The notes: a model not told the origin generated them from the letters alone. A stretch of 64,000 bases of DNA from an uncultured Halomicronema sp. (GCA_937899725.1 CALCCA010000064.1:1-64000), one strand, 5' to 3'. Positions 1-11,082 are shown, numbered from the stretch's first letter. Made by a program: numbers and translations.

Positions 1-161
1 GCTCTAAACTTTCGACCACTTTAACCGATTAGACCTTTATGCGGATTGCTATAGCAGGCGTTTGGCAGTGTCAAACCCTGAGCGAAAGCGGTTCTGTCCT
101 GGGGAGATGATTTAAGCGCCGAGCCCTAAGGGCAGTCAAGGAACGACGTAGGGCGACCACG

Positions 162-3100
162 TCAGGCCACGTCAGCCGTGTTGTCATCAACCGCTTCGGC
201 TTCCGCCAGTTCGACGAGAAACTGCAGGGCTTTAGCCATGTAGAGGGCACAGGTTTTGGGCGATCGCCCATAAAACGCCGACCAAGCGGCTCCCTTTTGC
301 GCTTCGTACTGGCCGAGGCGATCATCCCGGCCATCCACCCAAGCCAGCCGCACGGCATGCCCCGTCAGCACATCAAGCGAGATATAGTCATCGAACTGCA
401 GATCGGGATTGCCTTGAAAAATCGCCGCCAGCTCGCGTAGGGCCTCGACGGTGAGATGACGGTATTCCGGCGCGTGAATTTTGGTCAGTAAGTGATCGAG
501 GCGGCGGGCAAAGTTGGCTTCACCGGGCGTCATTTCAGAAAGCACGGATTCGCTGTCGATGCGGTTGCGGCGATCGAGTTTGTCACCAATGATCACGCCT
601 TTGCAGTGGTGCAACAACTCCCACATTTGCTGATAGAAGGCTTCGGGCAGTCGCGTGAGTTCGCCATCAATCTGGCGCTGCCGCCACCAGTCCTCAACCT
701 CTAGGGTCACCGCTTCGACCTGGTCGGGCACGAGCCGCCACTGAATCGCCGATTTGGCTTTGATATGCAGGGATTCTTGCTTAAAGAGGGTGCGATTGAG
801 GCCGCTGTAGCTGGCCAAGACCTGCTGCAGCAGCATCTTCACTTCGTAGGGACTGAGAGACGTGAGGCGATCGTAGGCTTCGTCACGGGGCATGTGATGC
901 TCGCGAGCCATTTCACTAGTCAACAGGAGAATCAAGTAGCCCACCCGCAGCGTCAGCAAACCGTCGAAGAGGGTGGGTTCGGCTTTGATTAGCACGCTGA
1001 GATAGACCACAATCTCTTGGGTCAGGGCGCGATCGCGCTCATCTTCGCCACAGTATTGGACGATCTTATCCATGATGTCAGAGTGGGGCATCGGGTCCCG
1101 AATCAGCGACCCATCACTATAGGCTTTGCCGACGGTGACATACTTTTGCCGCACCAGCAGCTCCGTCACTGCATCGGAGAGGTTAACGTCGATTTTGCAG
1201 AGCAGGCCAGCGGTGCGTCGCACAATCAACCAATGTTCATGGCGTCCCGCCTTGACGTAAACCTCTTCCAGCAGATCGCGCAGGGTGAGGGGGTGCTCGG
1301 GCTGTCCCAAGGCCGTTTTAAACTCCAGTCCTTCCAACGCCAACAGGCGCGCCAGTAGCTCCACCTGTTCGTAGAGGTTGGTCGAATATTGCAGCGTATG
1401 GATCAAGCTGGCGGTGTCGGTCTCTTGCTCAATGTTAAACAGCTGCCAAACATCGAGAGGCTGCGTGGCTTCGGGCACCCACGCGAGGTAGGCCGACACC
1501 CAGGGCATATAGCGCAGCGAATGATCGCGCAGGGCATAGACGCCAATGTCGTCGATGCGCTCGGTGCCTGCCGTCAACAGCAGCTGATAGAGCGGCCCCA
1601 ACACGACGGGCACCGCCCCACACTTGCCGGTTTTCAGTTCTTGAATCAGCTGCAGCAGCGGCGATTCATGAATCGGTCGCCGCCCCAGCTCAAACATTTC
1701 GTGGGTCAGCAACAGCGTCATCGTGGGTCGCCCTAAGGCCTGCCAGTGATAGTGAATATAGGCCAATTCGCTGCGAATTTGCGCCACCAAAAAGTGGTAG
1801 TCGAGGGTAATGTAAAACTTCTGCGGATCAAGAAATGAAGGCAGAAACACCACCGTTTCGCCCTGAATGCGAAACACCTGAGCGGTCGTAAGGCCGCGCA
1901 GTCGCCGAATGGGTCGGCCCGTGAGTCCGAGCTTGGGGTTCCAACCAATTTGCGCATACACGGCCGACAATTCAGCCGACGGATAGACCTTGACCGGTTC
2001 TGCCTGGGCGGCAATTTGGGTCTCAATGCCGTAGTCGGCCAGTTCTTGACGCAGGGTTTCATTTTCGGCCAGCAGCGCGATCTGCACGGTCGATTGTCGC
2101 TGCCGCCCCACCCGCCCATGTCGTCCCAACGGATCGATGTCACCGGGGGTGAGCAGCCCCTCTTCTAAAAGTTGTCCGAGCAGATAGAGGCTTTGCGCCC
2201 AAATCAGCGGCACGTTGTCGTTCGGCAAGCGGCTCTGACTACCGGGGCGATCTCGTTCCGCCGCAATGCCCGCCTCAGGCACGTAATACAGCTCTGGCAG
2301 CAGGTGAAACCCGTCTTGGGCCACAGCGATCGCGTCTAGCCGCTGACGATAAAATCGCACGGCCCGCGCATCCTGGCGAAACAGTGCGTCTAAGTAAAGA
2401 TAGGAGAAGAATAGCGGCCACTCACATTCAATGTGCTCAAACTGCAGGAGTTCCTCAGGTTCGTAGTGCAGGCGCGTCGTGTCTTCGATCACCGCTTGGT
2501 GACCATCGCGCAAAAAGCGTTTGCAGCCGTAGCGACCCTGCAGCTTATCGACAATTTTTTCGCGTGTTTGGCGCACCAAATCAGCACTTTCGATCGCAAA
2601 GGCGGGATAGCTGATAATGCTGAGCACCGCTGCATCCACCTCTTTGGAGCCCGACTCGCGGGGCAGCAAAGATTCCAGCGTGAGGCGAGCGCGGGAAATC
2701 TCATCCGGCAGCACGTGAATCACCGAGGCCTGACCGCCCTGGATGCCAAACAGGTTGAGCCCATCCATGGCTTCTAGGGCCGCCTTGGCCATCCCGACAG
2801 AGCTAGCGTTCAGCTCGGGCTTGCCGTGGTTGAGCTTGTTGCCCCGCTCCCAAATACCATAGTCCGGTGTCCGATAGGCGCGGCCCACGTAATACACCAG
2901 ATTTTGAATAAAGCTCACCTCGTCCAGGGTGAAGACGATAGACAGCCCCGAGGCCGTCATTTGCGCCAGCATCAGCAAAAAGACTGAAGTGGCGTCAATC
3001 TGCAGGTGGCCCCACTCGTCATCGGCGACGACGGTGCTGCCGGTGGCCGTGTCATATTTGGCATGCAGCGCCGCTAGCGGCTCTTGGGCGGCTTTGAACC

Positions 3101-3422
3101 GTTCGACCTTATCGGCCTGCTGCATCATGGCAAAGAGCAGGCCCCGCATCAGCTTCGTCACACTCTGCTGCAGCTCATAAGTGCGGCCCTGATGGTCATC
3201 AATTTTGCGATAGGCGAGCGCCACCCCCCAAACGGCCAAAATGCTGTAAACGTTGTCGCGCACCCAGGCATCGGTGTAGTCACCGTGGGTCGTGACCGCC
3301 GTACTCGCGGGCAGCAGGCCACTGACCGGGTGCTGCCGGAGCAAAATCAAGTCTTTAACCTGGCGATAGTAGGCATCGAGGCGATCGCTCAAGGCCACGA
3401 GTGACGACATCTCTGAACCCAT
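162..3422 (-). CDS. GH15 / phosphorylase-kinase alpha-beta-like protein
   Basis: A 1086-residue protein of the glycoside hydrolase 15 type, related to the regulatory alpha/beta subunits of eukaryotic phosphorylase kinase. It probably acts in the cytoplasm on, or in control of, glycogen. Visible marks are the (alpha/alpha)6-barrel start with YTDAWVRDN (about residue 50) and the general-acid segment YGIWERGNK (about residue 190). The protein is far longer than a plain glucoamylase because of a long C-terminal extension, as is usual for cyanobacterial members. No signal peptide is seen. The start shown is an ATG; a second ATG four codons later (3410) is equally possible. It is divergent from argD. 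Whether it hydrolyses glucan or only binds it cannot be decided from sequence. Confidence 0.8.
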   Translation of the reverse strand: MGSEMSSLVALSDRLDAYYRQVKDLILLRQHPVSGLLPASTAVTTHGDYTDAWVRDNVYSILAVWGVALAYRKIDDHQGRTYELQQSVTKLMRGLLFAMMQQADKVERFKAAQEPLAALHAKYDTATGSTVVADDEWGHLQIDATSVFLLMLAQMTASGLSIVFTLDEVSFIQNLVYYVGRAYRTPDYGIWERGNKLNHGKPELNASSVGMAKAALEAMDGLNLFGIQGGQASVIHVLPDEISRARLTLESLLPRESGSKEVDAAVLSIISYPAFAIESADLVRQTREKIVDKLQGRYGCKRFLRDGHQAVIEDTTRLHYEPEELLQFEHIECEWPLFFSYLYLDALFRQDARAVRFYRQRLDAIAVAQDGFHLLPELYYVPEAGIAAERDRPGSQSRLPNDNVPLIWAQSLYLLGQLLEEGLLTPGDIDPLGRHGRVGRQRQSTVQIALLAENETLRQELADYGIETQIAAQAEPVKVYPSAELSAVYAQIGWNPKLGLTGRPIRRLRGLTTAQVFRIQGETVVFLPSFLDPQKFYITLDYHFLVAQIRSELAYIHYHWQALGRPTMTLLLTHEMFELGRRPIHESPLLQLIQELKTGKCGAVPVVLGPLYQLLLTAGTERIDDIGVYALRDHSLRYMPWVSAYLAWVPEATQPLDVWQLFNIEQETDTASLIHTLQYSTNLYEQVELLARLLALEGLEFKTALGQPEHPLTLRDLLEEVYVKAGRHEHWLIVRRTAGLLCKIDVNLSDAVTELLVRQKYVTVGKAYSDGSLIRDPMPHSDIMDKIVQYCGEDERDRALTQEIVVYLSVLIKAEPTLFDGLLTLRVGYLILLLTSEMAREHHMPRDEAYDRLTSLSPYEVKMLLQQVLASYSGLNRTLFKQESLHIKAKSAIQWRLVPDQVEAVTLEVEDWWRQRQIDGELTRLPEAFYQQMWELLHHCKGVIIGDKLDRRNRIDSESVLSEMTPGEANFARRLDHLLTKIHAPEYRHLTVEALRELAAIFQGNPDLQFDDYISLDVLTGHAVRLAWVDGRDDRLGQYEAQKGAAWSAFYGRSPKTCALYMAKALQFLVELAEAEAVDDNTADVA

Positions 3423-3776
3423 GAACTCACTACCCTCAGAAAGCTAAAGAAATCGTGAAACCAGACTACTGGATGTCAGGAATTTAAACCAGAGAACGGT
3501 TTGATGGCAGCCGTTGGTCCGCGTAAATTGCCCGTGAACCCCAATGATTGCTCCGATCATAGCCTCGGCGCGGCCAGCGATGCTAGCACTCACCGTCGTG
3601 ACCTCACCTTGTGGGCCATCCAGCCGATTCACGCACCCCTGACTATCTGCAATGATTTCGGCAAAAAGGTCAGCTTTCTACTGAATAATGGAGTCTAATC
3701 TAGTAACGCCCCCTGAGGGGCACGATCGCTCGCCACAACCGGGCAGCGATCGCCGAATCACGTTGAGGACTGTACT
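3423..3776. other. Intergenic region between GH15-like gene and argD
   Basis: This divergent spacer must carry promoters for both flanking genes. Near its right end it has two HIP1-like GCGATCG sites. Short ORFs on both strands show no family-like composition and were not called. A purine-rich TGAGGA about 9 nt before the argD GTG is a plausible ribosome binding site. Confidence 0.5.
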
Positions 3777-5057
3777 GTGAGTTTTGCCACCCAAATGCGG
3801 AATGCTTTCAAGGCGTTAGCGTCACCTAAAGTCAACGCCCCGGCGTTTGATGCGGTGACCTTTGACAGTGCCGTAATGAATACTTACGGGCGCTTTCCGC
3901 TAGCGCTAGAACGCGGCCAGGGCTGTCGCGTTTGGGATACCGACGGGCAAGAATACCTCGACTTTGTCGCAGGCATCGCCACCTGCACGCTAGGCCATGG
4001 CCATCCAGCGCTGGTTGAGGCGGTCACGCAACAAATGCAAAAGCTGCACCACGTTTCTAATCTCTACTACATTCCAGAACAGGGCCAGCTCGCCCAGTGG
4101 CTCACCCAGCATTCCTGCGCGGACAAAGCCTTTTTCTGTAACTCCGGCGCTGAGGCCAATGAGGCGGCCATTAAGCTGGCGCGCAAGTATGCTCACGTCA
4201 AGCGAGACATCGAGACCCCCATCATTTTGACGGCGAATGCCAGCTTCCACGGACGCACGCTGGCGACCGTCACCGCCACGGGCCAACCGAAATATCAGAA
4301 AAACTTCAGTCCGCTGGTACCCGGCTTTCACTACGTGCCCTTTAACGACATTGAAGCGCTCAAGGTGGCGATCGCCCAGCTCGATCAAGCTCAGCCCCAA
4401 GTCGCGGCCATTTTGCTAGAGCCCCTGCAGGGTGAGGGCGGCGTCAATCCCGGCGATCGCGACTACTTTCAACAGGTGCGGCAGCTCTGTAACGACACCG
4501 GCATTCTGCTGATTTTGGATGAGGTGCAGGTCGGCATGGGTCGTACGGGTCAGCTCTGGGGCTATCAAAACCTGGGCATTGAACCCGATATCTTCACCCT
4601 GGCGAAAGGCTTAGGGGGCGGCGTTCCCATCGGAGCGATGTTGTGTAAGCGCGACTGCGCCGTCTTTGAACCGGGCGATCACGCCAGCACCTTTGGCGGC
4701 AATCCCTTTGTTTGTGGGGTGGCAACGACGGTGTGCCAAACGCTGATGCAAGAGCAGCTGATCGACAATGTCACGGCGCGAGGCACCGAGCTGCGATCTG
4801 GGTTGACGGCGATCGCGCAGCAGCATCCCACCTTGTTCGCGGGAGTGCGCGGCTGGGGCCTGATCAACGGCCTGGTCTTAGCCGACGACGCCCCGATCAA
4901 ATCGATCGACGTGGTTAAAGCCGCCATGGCTCAGGGACTGTTATTGGTGCCTGCCGGGCCAAGCGTCGTGCGATTTGTGCCGCCGCTGATTGTCACCGCA
5001 GAGGAAGTGCAGGCAGCCTTAGCCAAACTGCGATCGGCCATTCTGACGCTGACCTGA
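3777..5057 (+). CDS. argD: Acetylornithine aminotransferase
   Basis: This class-III PLP aminotransferase converts N-acetylglutamate semialdehyde plus glutamate to N-acetylornithine in arginine synthesis. It is 426 residues long, normal for the family with a short N-terminal extension. Visible motifs are the early YGRFPLALERGQG segment, the FCNSGAEANEAAIKLAR pyridoxal-phosphate region, LILDEVQVGMGRTG, and the PLP lysine in LAKGLGGG (K277). The start is GTG, with TGAGGA upstream; the next in-frame ATG lies six codons in and is less well placed. The gene stands alone. Its pathway partner argJ is about 21 kb downstream. Related enzymes act on succinylornithine or GABA, but the overall pattern favours ArgD. 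Confidence 0.93.
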   Translation: MSFATQMRNAFKALASPKVNAPAFDAVTFDSAVMNTYGRFPLALERGQGCRVWDTDGQEYLDFVAGIATCTLGHGHPALVEAVTQQMQKLHHVSNLYYIPEQGQLAQWLTQHSCADKAFFCNSGAEANEAAIKLARKYAHVKRDIETPIILTANASFHGRTLATVTATGQPKYQKNFSPLVPGFHYVPFNDIEALKVAIAQLDQAQPQVAAILLEPLQGEGGVNPGDRDYFQQVRQLCNDTGILLILDEVQVGMGRTGQLWGYQNLGIEPDIFTLAKGLGGGVPIGAMLCKRDCAVFEPGDHASTFGGNPFVCGVATTVCQTLMQEQLIDNVTARGTELRSGLTAIAQQHPTLFAGVRGWGLINGLVLADDAPIKSIDVVKAAMAQGLLLVPAGPSVVRFVPPLIVTAEEVQAALAKLRSAILTLT

Positions 5058-5459
5058 TGCCTAAAGAGATTTCCCAGCAGAAATGCTCTTTTGTGAGGGG
5101 CGGTGAGCGTGACGCAACGCCCCCCACAAAAGGTATTGCTATCAACAGAAATCGCCTCAGCCGGCGGAGCCCAACAAAGATATGACCAGGCGCTTCGCGG
5201 CAAAACGGCTGCTAGAGGCTGTCATCCATTGCCGGATTTTTCCGCTAGCTGCATTACCCAGACCTGGTTTTATGGTGCAGACTGCTTAAGTGGGCGATCA
5301 TAACTGAACGTTACTGTAGAGCGTGTTGTGGTGCTGGCGCAGCCATGCCCGGAAGGCTATTCCGCCAGAGTTAACTTGGATCCGTCACGCTAGGCGATGA
5401 CCCACCCTACGACAATTAGGGCTTTCTACTTAATCTCAACAGACGACTGTCCGATCAAG
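5058..5459. other. Intergenic region after argD
   Basis: Apart from the hairpin at 5088-5132 I see no gene. A 66-codon ORF on the plus strand (5103-5303) runs through the hairpin and has no recognisable composition. The stretch near 5390-5420 (GATGACCCACCCTACGACAA) resembles short dispersed intergenic repeats of cyanobacteria, from memory only. Confidence 0.4.
5088..5132 (+). terminator. argD: Hairpin downstream of argD
   Basis: A 15-nt left arm (5088-5102, CTTTTGTGAGGGGCG) pairs with 5118-5132 with a single A-C mismatch and a 15-nt loop. It begins about 30 nt after the argD stop. There is no clear T-run after it, so it may be a 3'-end stabiliser or a factor-assisted terminator. Confidence 0.45.
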
Positions 5460-5681
5460 TTAGTAACTGTCTTCGCCATCCACGTTGTTGAGGGTCATGA
5501 GGTGATTGGCATCGTCTAAGCGATCAGCGATCTCTTGTCTCACCTCAATATCGACCTCTAAGTCAGCCAACACCTCAACGGCATCTTGACGATATTCAGC
5601 ACTTTGAGCGGTGTCTGCCTGATCTAGCTTTTCCAAATTTTCGTAGACTTTGTCGGGAGAGGGATGGGTGGGTAACGTCAT
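5460..5681 (-). CDS. Small acidic protein of unknown function
   Basis: A 73-residue, strongly acidic, probably cytoplasmic protein with no recognised domain. The start chosen is the ATG at 5681 (MTLPTHPSPDKVYENLEKL). A TTG eight codons upstream is also open, but nothing favours it. The sequence is helix-prone, and the C-terminus (LNNVDGEDSY) looks unstructured. It is flanked by long non-coding stretches and has no operon partner. Composition and reading-frame quality suggest a real gene. Similar short acidic proteins occur in cyanobacterial genomes, but I cannot name a family. Confidence 0.55.
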   Translation of the reverse strand: MTLPTHPSPDKVYENLEKLDQADTAQSAEYRQDAVEVLADLEVDIEVRQEIADRLDDANHLMTLNNVDGEDSY

Positions 5682-5705
5682 GGGATCGGCCTCGGTTATT
5701 GACAA

Positions 5706-6304
5706 GGGTCTGAGACTAAATCACAGAGGAGAACAGCACTAATGATGTGTTTTAGGCAGCAGTGAGCAATCGTGATGAAGGCTGAGACGGCCTCTCTGGA
5801 GCGAAAGTTTCTCTGCAATTTAGCTTCTAATTCACCATTGTCTGACATCTACAGATGGTTACCTAGGATACAGAAACGAACCGTCATAGTTATGTACTGA
5901 CTGAGGTGTTTATTCATATTTTGTAAGAACTGTCGCGGATAGACGCGATCGCCTTAAAAACTGCCCCCGTAATGACCGTAGCGTTATGGCCTCAATGTCA
6001 GCGCGTTGAAGCGATCGGTTAGATCAACGGTGATAAAACCTCACTGGCGTCAACAATTTTCCTCAGATTTTTGTGGCTAACTCGGCGACAACTTGCCTCG
6101 AATACCGTCAGCCAATCCTGGTTTTGATAAGAAATGATTCAGAAAACCGTAATGATATCTGACGATTTTCTTAAGTACAGCCGGAAAAGTAATTTTCTGG
6201 ATAGATAATTCTCCAACACGCCAACGCGATCGCGCCCGCAAGCCACGCTGGGTTGCACGATTGCCCTGGGTGATCCCCTGTGATGTTTAAGGCCCATATC
6301 AATA
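5706..6304. other. Long leader region upstream of gltB
   Basis: About 600 bp without a convincing gene, more AT-rich than the flanking coding DNA. It must contain the gltB promoter. The nearest match to an NtcA site (GTA-N8-TAC) is GTA at 6149 followed eight bases later by TGA, which breaks the consensus. No glutamine-riboswitch signature (GGACGGAAGTAGG) is present. A 41-codon ORF from ATG 5775 is possible but unsupported. Confidence 0.4.
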
Positions 6305-9300
6305 ATGATTCGTCAAACTCCGCCCGCCAAGCAAGGCCTTTACGATCCGCAGTTTGAGCATGATGCCTGTGGAGTCGGCTTCGTCGTGCAAATGAAGGGC
6401 AAACCCTCCCACGACATTGTTGAGCAGGCGTTGACCATTCTGTTGAATCTCAATCATCGTGGGGCCGTGGGCGCTGAGCCCAACACCGGGGATGGGGCGG
6501 GTATTTTGCTGCAGTTGCCCCACAAATTCATGAAAAAGGTGGCCGCTGCTGAGGGGATCACCCTGCCCGAGCCCGGTCAGTATGGGGTAGGCATGATGTA
6601 TGCCTCGCCCGATGCCGCTGTGCGACAGCAGAGTCGGCAGATTTTTGAGGAGATTGTCACAGGGGCCGGGCAGTCGGTGCTGGGCTGGCGCGATGTGCCG
6701 ACCAACCATGCCACGCTGGGGGCAACGGCGCAGGCAAGCGAGCCCTTTATGGAGCAGGTGTTCATTGGCCGCAGTCCTGACCTGACAGACGAGTTGGCCT
6801 TTGAACGCAAACTCTATGTGATTCGCAAGCAGTCGCACATGGCGACGCGACACTCCGGCATCGATCGCTACTGGTATCCCGCCAGCATTTCCTGCCGCAC
6901 CATCGTTTATAAGGGCATGTTGATGCCGGTGCAGGTCGGCGAGTATTACCCCGACCTCAGCGACCCCGATATCGAAAGCGCTTTGGGACTGGTGCATTCA
7001 CGCTTTAGCACCAACACCTTTCCCAGTTGGGAGCGATCGCACCCCTACCGCTACATCGCTCACAACGGCGAAATCAACACCATGCGCGGCAATATCAACT
7101 GGATGCACGCTCGCCAGTCGATGTTTGAGTCCGACCGGTTTGGTGACGACCTAAAAAAAGCGCAGCCCATCATTAATGTGGACGGCAGCGATTCCACCAT
7201 TTTCGACAACACGCTGGAGATGCTGACGCTGTCTGGGCGATCGCTGCCCCACGCGATGATGATGATGATTCCCGAGCCTTGGGCGGGGCACGAGTCGATG
7301 AGCGCGGCGAAAAAGGCGTTTTACGAATACCACTCTTGCTTGATGGAGCCGTGGGATGGCCCTGCGTCCATTGCTTTCACCGACGGCACGATGATGGGGG
7401 CCGTGCTCGATCGCAACGGTCTGCGCCCTTCGCGCTACTACGTCACGACGGATGATCGAGTGATCATGGCCTCGGAAGCAGGCGTGCTACCCGTCCCCCC
7501 AGAAGCCGTGGTGAAAAAAGGACGGTTGGAACCGGGTCGCATGTTCTTGGTGGATACCAGCCAGGGCCGCATCGTCTCGGATGACGAGATCAAACAGAGC
7601 ATCGCCACGGAGCAGCCCTATCAGGCCTGGCTCGACCAGAATTTGGTAAACCTGACGGATTTGCCCGGTCACGAACACACCAATGGGGCCAATGGCAATG
7701 GTCAACATCCTGTGGGGGCAAGGCATGCCTTGCCCCTGCCCCAACGACAACGGGCCTTTGGTTACACCTTTGAAGAACTGCGGCTGCTGCTCTCGCCCAT
7801 GGCGCAGAACGGCGTTGAGGCGATCGGGGCGATGGGCACCGACACGCCACTCGCAGTGCTGTCTAACCGACCGAAGCTGCTGTACGACTATTTTCAACAG
7901 CTGTTTGCTCAGGTAACGAACCCGCCGATTGACTCAATTCGCGAGGCGATTGTGACGTCGCCGATTACCACCATCGGCAGCGAGCGCAATTTGCTGCAGC
8001 CCGAGCCCGAGAGCTGTCGGCTGATTAAGCTAAACACGCCGGTGATCAGCAACGCCGAACTGGCCAAGCTGAAGGATATTCAAAATCCCCACTTCGCTTC
8101 GATCACGCTACCGATGCTGTTTGACCCGCAAGCGGGCGTGACGGGATTAAGCGCTGCCATTGACGCCCTCTGTCAGCAGGCCGATGCGGCGATCGCCACT
8201 GGCACCAACATCCTGATTCTCAGCGATCGCGACATCAGCCCGACCCAGGCTGCCATCCCCGCACTCCTGGCGGTTTCGGGCCTGCACCACCATTTGATTC
8301 GCAACGGCACCCGCACCCGCGTCGGCCTCGTGCTGGAGTCGGGCGAACCGCGCGAAGTGCACCACTATGCGGTGCTGCTGGGCTACGGCTGCGGCGCGAT
8401 TAATCCTTACCTGGCCTTTGAGACGATTGACGCCATGATCGCCGACGGCGTGATCAACGGCGTGGATTTTGCCACTGCCTGCAAAAACTACATCAAGGCA
8501 GTGACCAAAGGGGTGATCAAAATTGGCTCCAAGATTGGCGTTTCTACGATTCAGAGCTATCGCGGCGCGCAAATCTTTGAGGCGATCGGGCTCGATTCCA
8601 GTGTCATCGATCAGTACTTCACCTGGACGGCTTCGCGGCTGGAAGGGGCCGATCTAGCGGTGTTAACTGAAGAAGCGGTGCTGCGCCACGGCCATGCTTT
8701 CCCCGATCGCGACCTGCCCGATCACACGCTAGATGTGGGCGGCGACTATCAATGGCGCAAAGACGGCGAGGCTCACCTGTTCAGCCCCACCACGATTCAC
8801 ACGCTGCAGCAGGCAGTGCGGGCCGGTGACTACGCCCTGTACAAAAAGTATTCCGCCCAGATCAACGACCACGGCAAGCAGTTCTTCCGCATTCGCGACC
8901 TGCTGGAATTTAAAGATCGAGAGCCGATTTCCCTAGAAGAGGTGGAACCGGTCGAGGCGATCATGAGCCGCTTCAAAACTGGGGCGATGAGCTACGGTTC
9001 GATCTCGAAGGAAACCCACGAAGCGCTGGCGATCGCCATGAACCGCATTGGCGGCAAGTCCAACACCGGGGAGGGCGGCGAAGATCCGGAGCGCTATACC
9101 TGGACGAATGAGCAGGGCGACTCGAAAAACAGCGCCATTAAGCAGGTGGCCTCGGGGCGCTTTGGCGTCACCAGCCTGTATTTGTCGCAGGCAAGAGAGC
9201 TGCAGATCAAGATGGCCCAGGGCGCAAAGCCGGGCGAAGGCGGTCAGCTTCCCGGCAAAAAGGTGTATCCCTGGATTGCCAAGGTACGCCATTCTACCCC

Positions 9301-10927
9301 TGGCGTCGGTCTGATTTCGCCGCCGCCTCACCACGACATCTATTCCATTGAAGACCTGGCACAGCTGATCCACGACTTGAAGAATGCCAACCGCAAGGCG
9401 CGGGTCAGCGTCAAGCTGGTGTCAGAGGTGGGCGTCGGCACGGTCGCAGCAGGGGTGGCCAAGGCCCACGCCGATGTGGTGCTGATCTCAGGTTTTGATG
9501 GGGGCACGGGCGCTTCGCCTCAAACCTCCATTAAGCACGCGGGACTGCCCTGGGAACTGGGGCTGGCGGAAACTCACCAAACTCTGGTGCTGAACAACCT
9601 GCGCAGTCGCATCGCAGTGGAAACCGATGGTCAAATGAAAACGGGGCGCGACGTGGCGATCGCCACCCTCCTAGGGGCCGAAGAATACGGCTTCTCCACC
9701 GCGCCGCTGGTTTCCCTCGGCTGCATCATGATGCGGGTCTGTCACAAAAACACCTGCCCCGTCGGCGTCGCCACCCAAGATCCGGCCCTGCGCCAGAACT
9801 TCACCGGCGACCCACAACACACGGTCAACTTCATGACCTTTATTGCTCAAGAACTGCGAGAAATCATGGCCGAGCTGGGCTTCCGCAGCATTAATGAAAT
9901 GGTGGGCCGCACAGACGTATTGGAACCGAAGCAGGCGATCGACCACTGGAAGGCCAAGGGCATTGATGTCTCTAAGATTCTGCATCAGCCGGAGGTGGGG
10001 CCAGAGGTGGGCCGCTACTGCCAGATTCCTCAAGATCACGGTTTGGCTCAATCCCTCGATATGACGACGCTGTTGGATCTCTGTCAGCCCGCCATTGAAA
10101 AGGGCGAAAAGGTCAGCGCCACTCTGCCGATAACCAACGTGAATCGAGTGGTGGGCACCATTCTCGGCAATGAAATCAGCCAGCGCCATTGGGAAGGCCT
10201 ACCGGAAGACACTGTGCAATTGCACTTCCAGGGCAGCGCTGGACAAAGCTTCTCGGCCTTTGTGCCCAAGGGCGTGACGATGGAGCTGGAAGGAGACGCT
10301 AACGACTATCTGGGCAAGGGGCTCAGCGGCGGCAAGGTGATCCTCTATCCGCCCAAGGCATCAACCTTTGTGGCGGAAGAGAACATCATCGCGGGCAATG
10401 TCGCCTTTTACGGTGCGACGGGGGGCGAAGCCTACATTCGCGGTCTGGCCGGAGAGCGCTTCTGTGTGCGCAACTCCGGCGTGCGCGCGGTGGTGGAAGG
10501 CGTCGGCGACCACGGCTGTGAATACATGACCGGCGGCAAGACGGTGATCATTGGCCCCACCGGACGCAACTTTGCGGCGGGCATGAGCGGCGGCGTCGCC
10601 TATGTGCTGGATGAGGCGGGCGATTTTGCCACCCGCTGCAACACCGAAATGGTGGATCTAGAGCGGCTGGAAGATCCCGAGGAAATTCTCGAACTGCACG
10701 ACATGATTCAAAACCATGTGAAATATACCGGCAGTGCCAAGGGCGATCGCGTCCTCACCGCTTGGAACGACATAGTGCCGAAGTTCGTGAAGGTCATGCC
10801 CCGCGACTACAAGCGGGTGCTCCAGCACATTCAAAAGGCGCTGGCTGATGGCCTTGACGGCGACGATGCCCTCTCTGCCGCGTTTGAGGAAAACGCCCGC
10901 GACATCGCCCGCATTAGCGGCAGTTAG
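6305..10927 (+). CDS. gltB: Glutamate synthase large subunit (NAD(P)H-type inferred)
   Basis: The 1540-residue GOGAT alpha chain makes two glutamates from glutamine and 2-oxoglutarate. Domain order: class-II glutamine amidotransferase (its nucleophile Cys22 in HDACGVGF implies removal of a 21-residue propeptide), central domain, FMN-binding synthase domain (about 830-1240), and C-terminal beta-helix. The 3Fe-4S cysteines appear as C-x5-C-x4-C in [15 protein letters not shown] (about 1140). Pairing with a nearby gltD favours the pyridine-nucleotide enzyme over the ferredoxin type, which needs no small subunit. Oddity: about residues 455-482 form a Gly/Asn/His-rich linker that contains a perfect 22-bp DNA palindrome (7715-7736), apparently an in-frame repeat insertion. 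The reading frame is otherwise intact. Confidence 0.95.
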   Translation: MIRQTPPAKQGLYDPQFEHDACGVGFVVQMKGKPSHDIVEQALTILLNLNHRGAVGAEPNTGDGAGILLQLPHKFMKKVAAAEGITLPEPGQYGVGMMYASPDAAVRQQSRQIFEEIVTGAGQSVLGWRDVPTNHATLGATAQASEPFMEQVFIGRSPDLTDELAFERKLYVIRKQSHMATRHSGIDRYWYPASISCRTIVYKGMLMPVQVGEYYPDLSDPDIESALGLVHSRFSTNTFPSWERSHPYRYIAHNGEINTMRGNINWMHARQSMFESDRFGDDLKKAQPIINVDGSDSTIFDNTLEMLTLSGRSLPHAMMMMIPEPWAGHESMSAAKKAFYEYHSCLMEPWDGPASIAFTDGTMMGAVLDRNGLRPSRYYVTTDDRVIMASEAGVLPVPPEAVVKKGRLEPGRMFLVDTSQGRIVSDDEIKQSIATEQPYQAWLDQNLVNLTDLPGHEHTNGANGNGQHPVGARHALPLPQRQRAFGYTFEELRLLLSPMAQNGVEAIGAMGTDTPLAVLSNRPKLLYDYFQQLFAQVTNPPIDSIREAIVTSPITTIGSERNLLQPEPESCRLIKLNTPVISNAELAKLKDIQNPHFASITLPMLFDPQAGVTGLSAAIDALCQQADAAIATGTNILILSDRDISPTQAAIPALLAVSGLHHHLIRNGTRTRVGLVLESGEPREVHHYAVLLGYGCGAINPYLAFETIDAMIADGVINGVDFATACKNYIKAVTKGVIKIGSKIGVSTIQSYRGAQIFEAIGLDSSVIDQYFTWTASRLEGADLAVLTEEAVLRHGHAFPDRDLPDHTLDVGGDYQWRKDGEAHLFSPTTIHTLQQAVRAGDYALYKKYSAQINDHGKQFFRIRDLLEFKDREPISLEEVEPVEAIMSRFKTGAMSYGSISKETHEALAIAMNRIGGKSNTGEGGEDPERYTWTNEQGDSKNSAIKQVASGRFGVTSLYLSQARELQIKMAQGAKPGEGGQLPGKKVYPWIAKVRHSTPGVGLISPPPHHDIYSIEDLAQLIHDLKNANRKARVSVKLVSEVGVGTVAAGVAKAHADVVLISGFDGGTGASPQTSIKHAGLPWELGLAETHQTLVLNNLRSRIAVETDGQMKTGRDVAIATLLGAEEYGFSTAPLVSLGCIMMRVCHKNTCPVGVATQDPALRQNFTGDPQHTVNFMTFIAQELREIMAELGFRSINEMVGRTDVLEPKQAIDHWKAKGIDVSKILHQPEVGPEVGRYCQIPQDHGLAQSLDMTTLLDLCQPAIEKGEKVSATLPITNVNRVVGTILGNEISQRHWEGLPEDTVQLHFQGSAGQSFSAFVPKGVTMELEGDANDYLGKGLSGGKVILYPPKASTFVAEENIIAGNVAFYGATGGEAYIRGLAGERFCVRNSGVRAVVEGVGDHGCEYMTGGKTVIIGPTGRNFAAGMSGGVAYVLDEAGDFATRCNTEMVDLERLEDPEEILELHDMIQNHVKYTGSAKGDRVLTAWNDIVPKFVKVMPRDYKRVLQHIQKALADGLDGDDALSAAFEENARDIARISGS
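7715..7736. repeat. Perfect 22-bp palindrome inside gltB
   Basis: Two 11-bp arms (GGGGCAAGGCA / TGCCTTGCCCC) meet with no spacer. The element codes for about residues 471-477 of GltB, in a linker between the amidotransferase and central domains. It resembles the short GC-rich palindromic repeats found between cyanobacterial genes (from memory). No second copy was seen in this window. Confidence 0.85.
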
Positions 10928-10949
10928 CGGGAGTTGATGCAATGCGTTC

Positions 10950-11082
10950 TGGAACCTCACCGCCTGCGGCACCTCTCCTTGCTAAGGAGAGGTTTATCCA
11001 CAATCCGGTTCCTCTCGCTCAGGAGCGATTTCAGGGCACTCCGGTGCCTCTCCTGGCTAAGGAGAGGCTAGGTGAGGTTCCA
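10950..11082. repeat. MITE-like repeat element after gltB
   Basis: A 133-bp element is bounded by 12-bp perfect inverted repeats, TGGAACCTCACC at 10950-10961 and its complement at 11071-11082. Inside are three related hairpin units: CCTCTCCTT-GCT-AAGGAGAGG at 10972-10992, a decayed copy starting at 11011, and another at 11047-11067. The second and third are preceded by TCCGGT. It encodes no protein of its own; an ORF spanning it is just the repeat in translation. It lies exactly between the gltB stop and the inserted accessory genes. Confidence 0.75.

Noticed and set aside
6149-6163. Possible NtcA site upstream of gltB
   Set aside because: GTA is followed after eight bases by TGA, not TAC, and there is no well-placed -10. 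The match is too weak to claim.
6305-10927. Ferredoxin-dependent glutamate synthase
   Set aside because: It cannot be fully excluded, but a cognate gltD lies nearby and the ferredoxin enzyme works without a small subunit.
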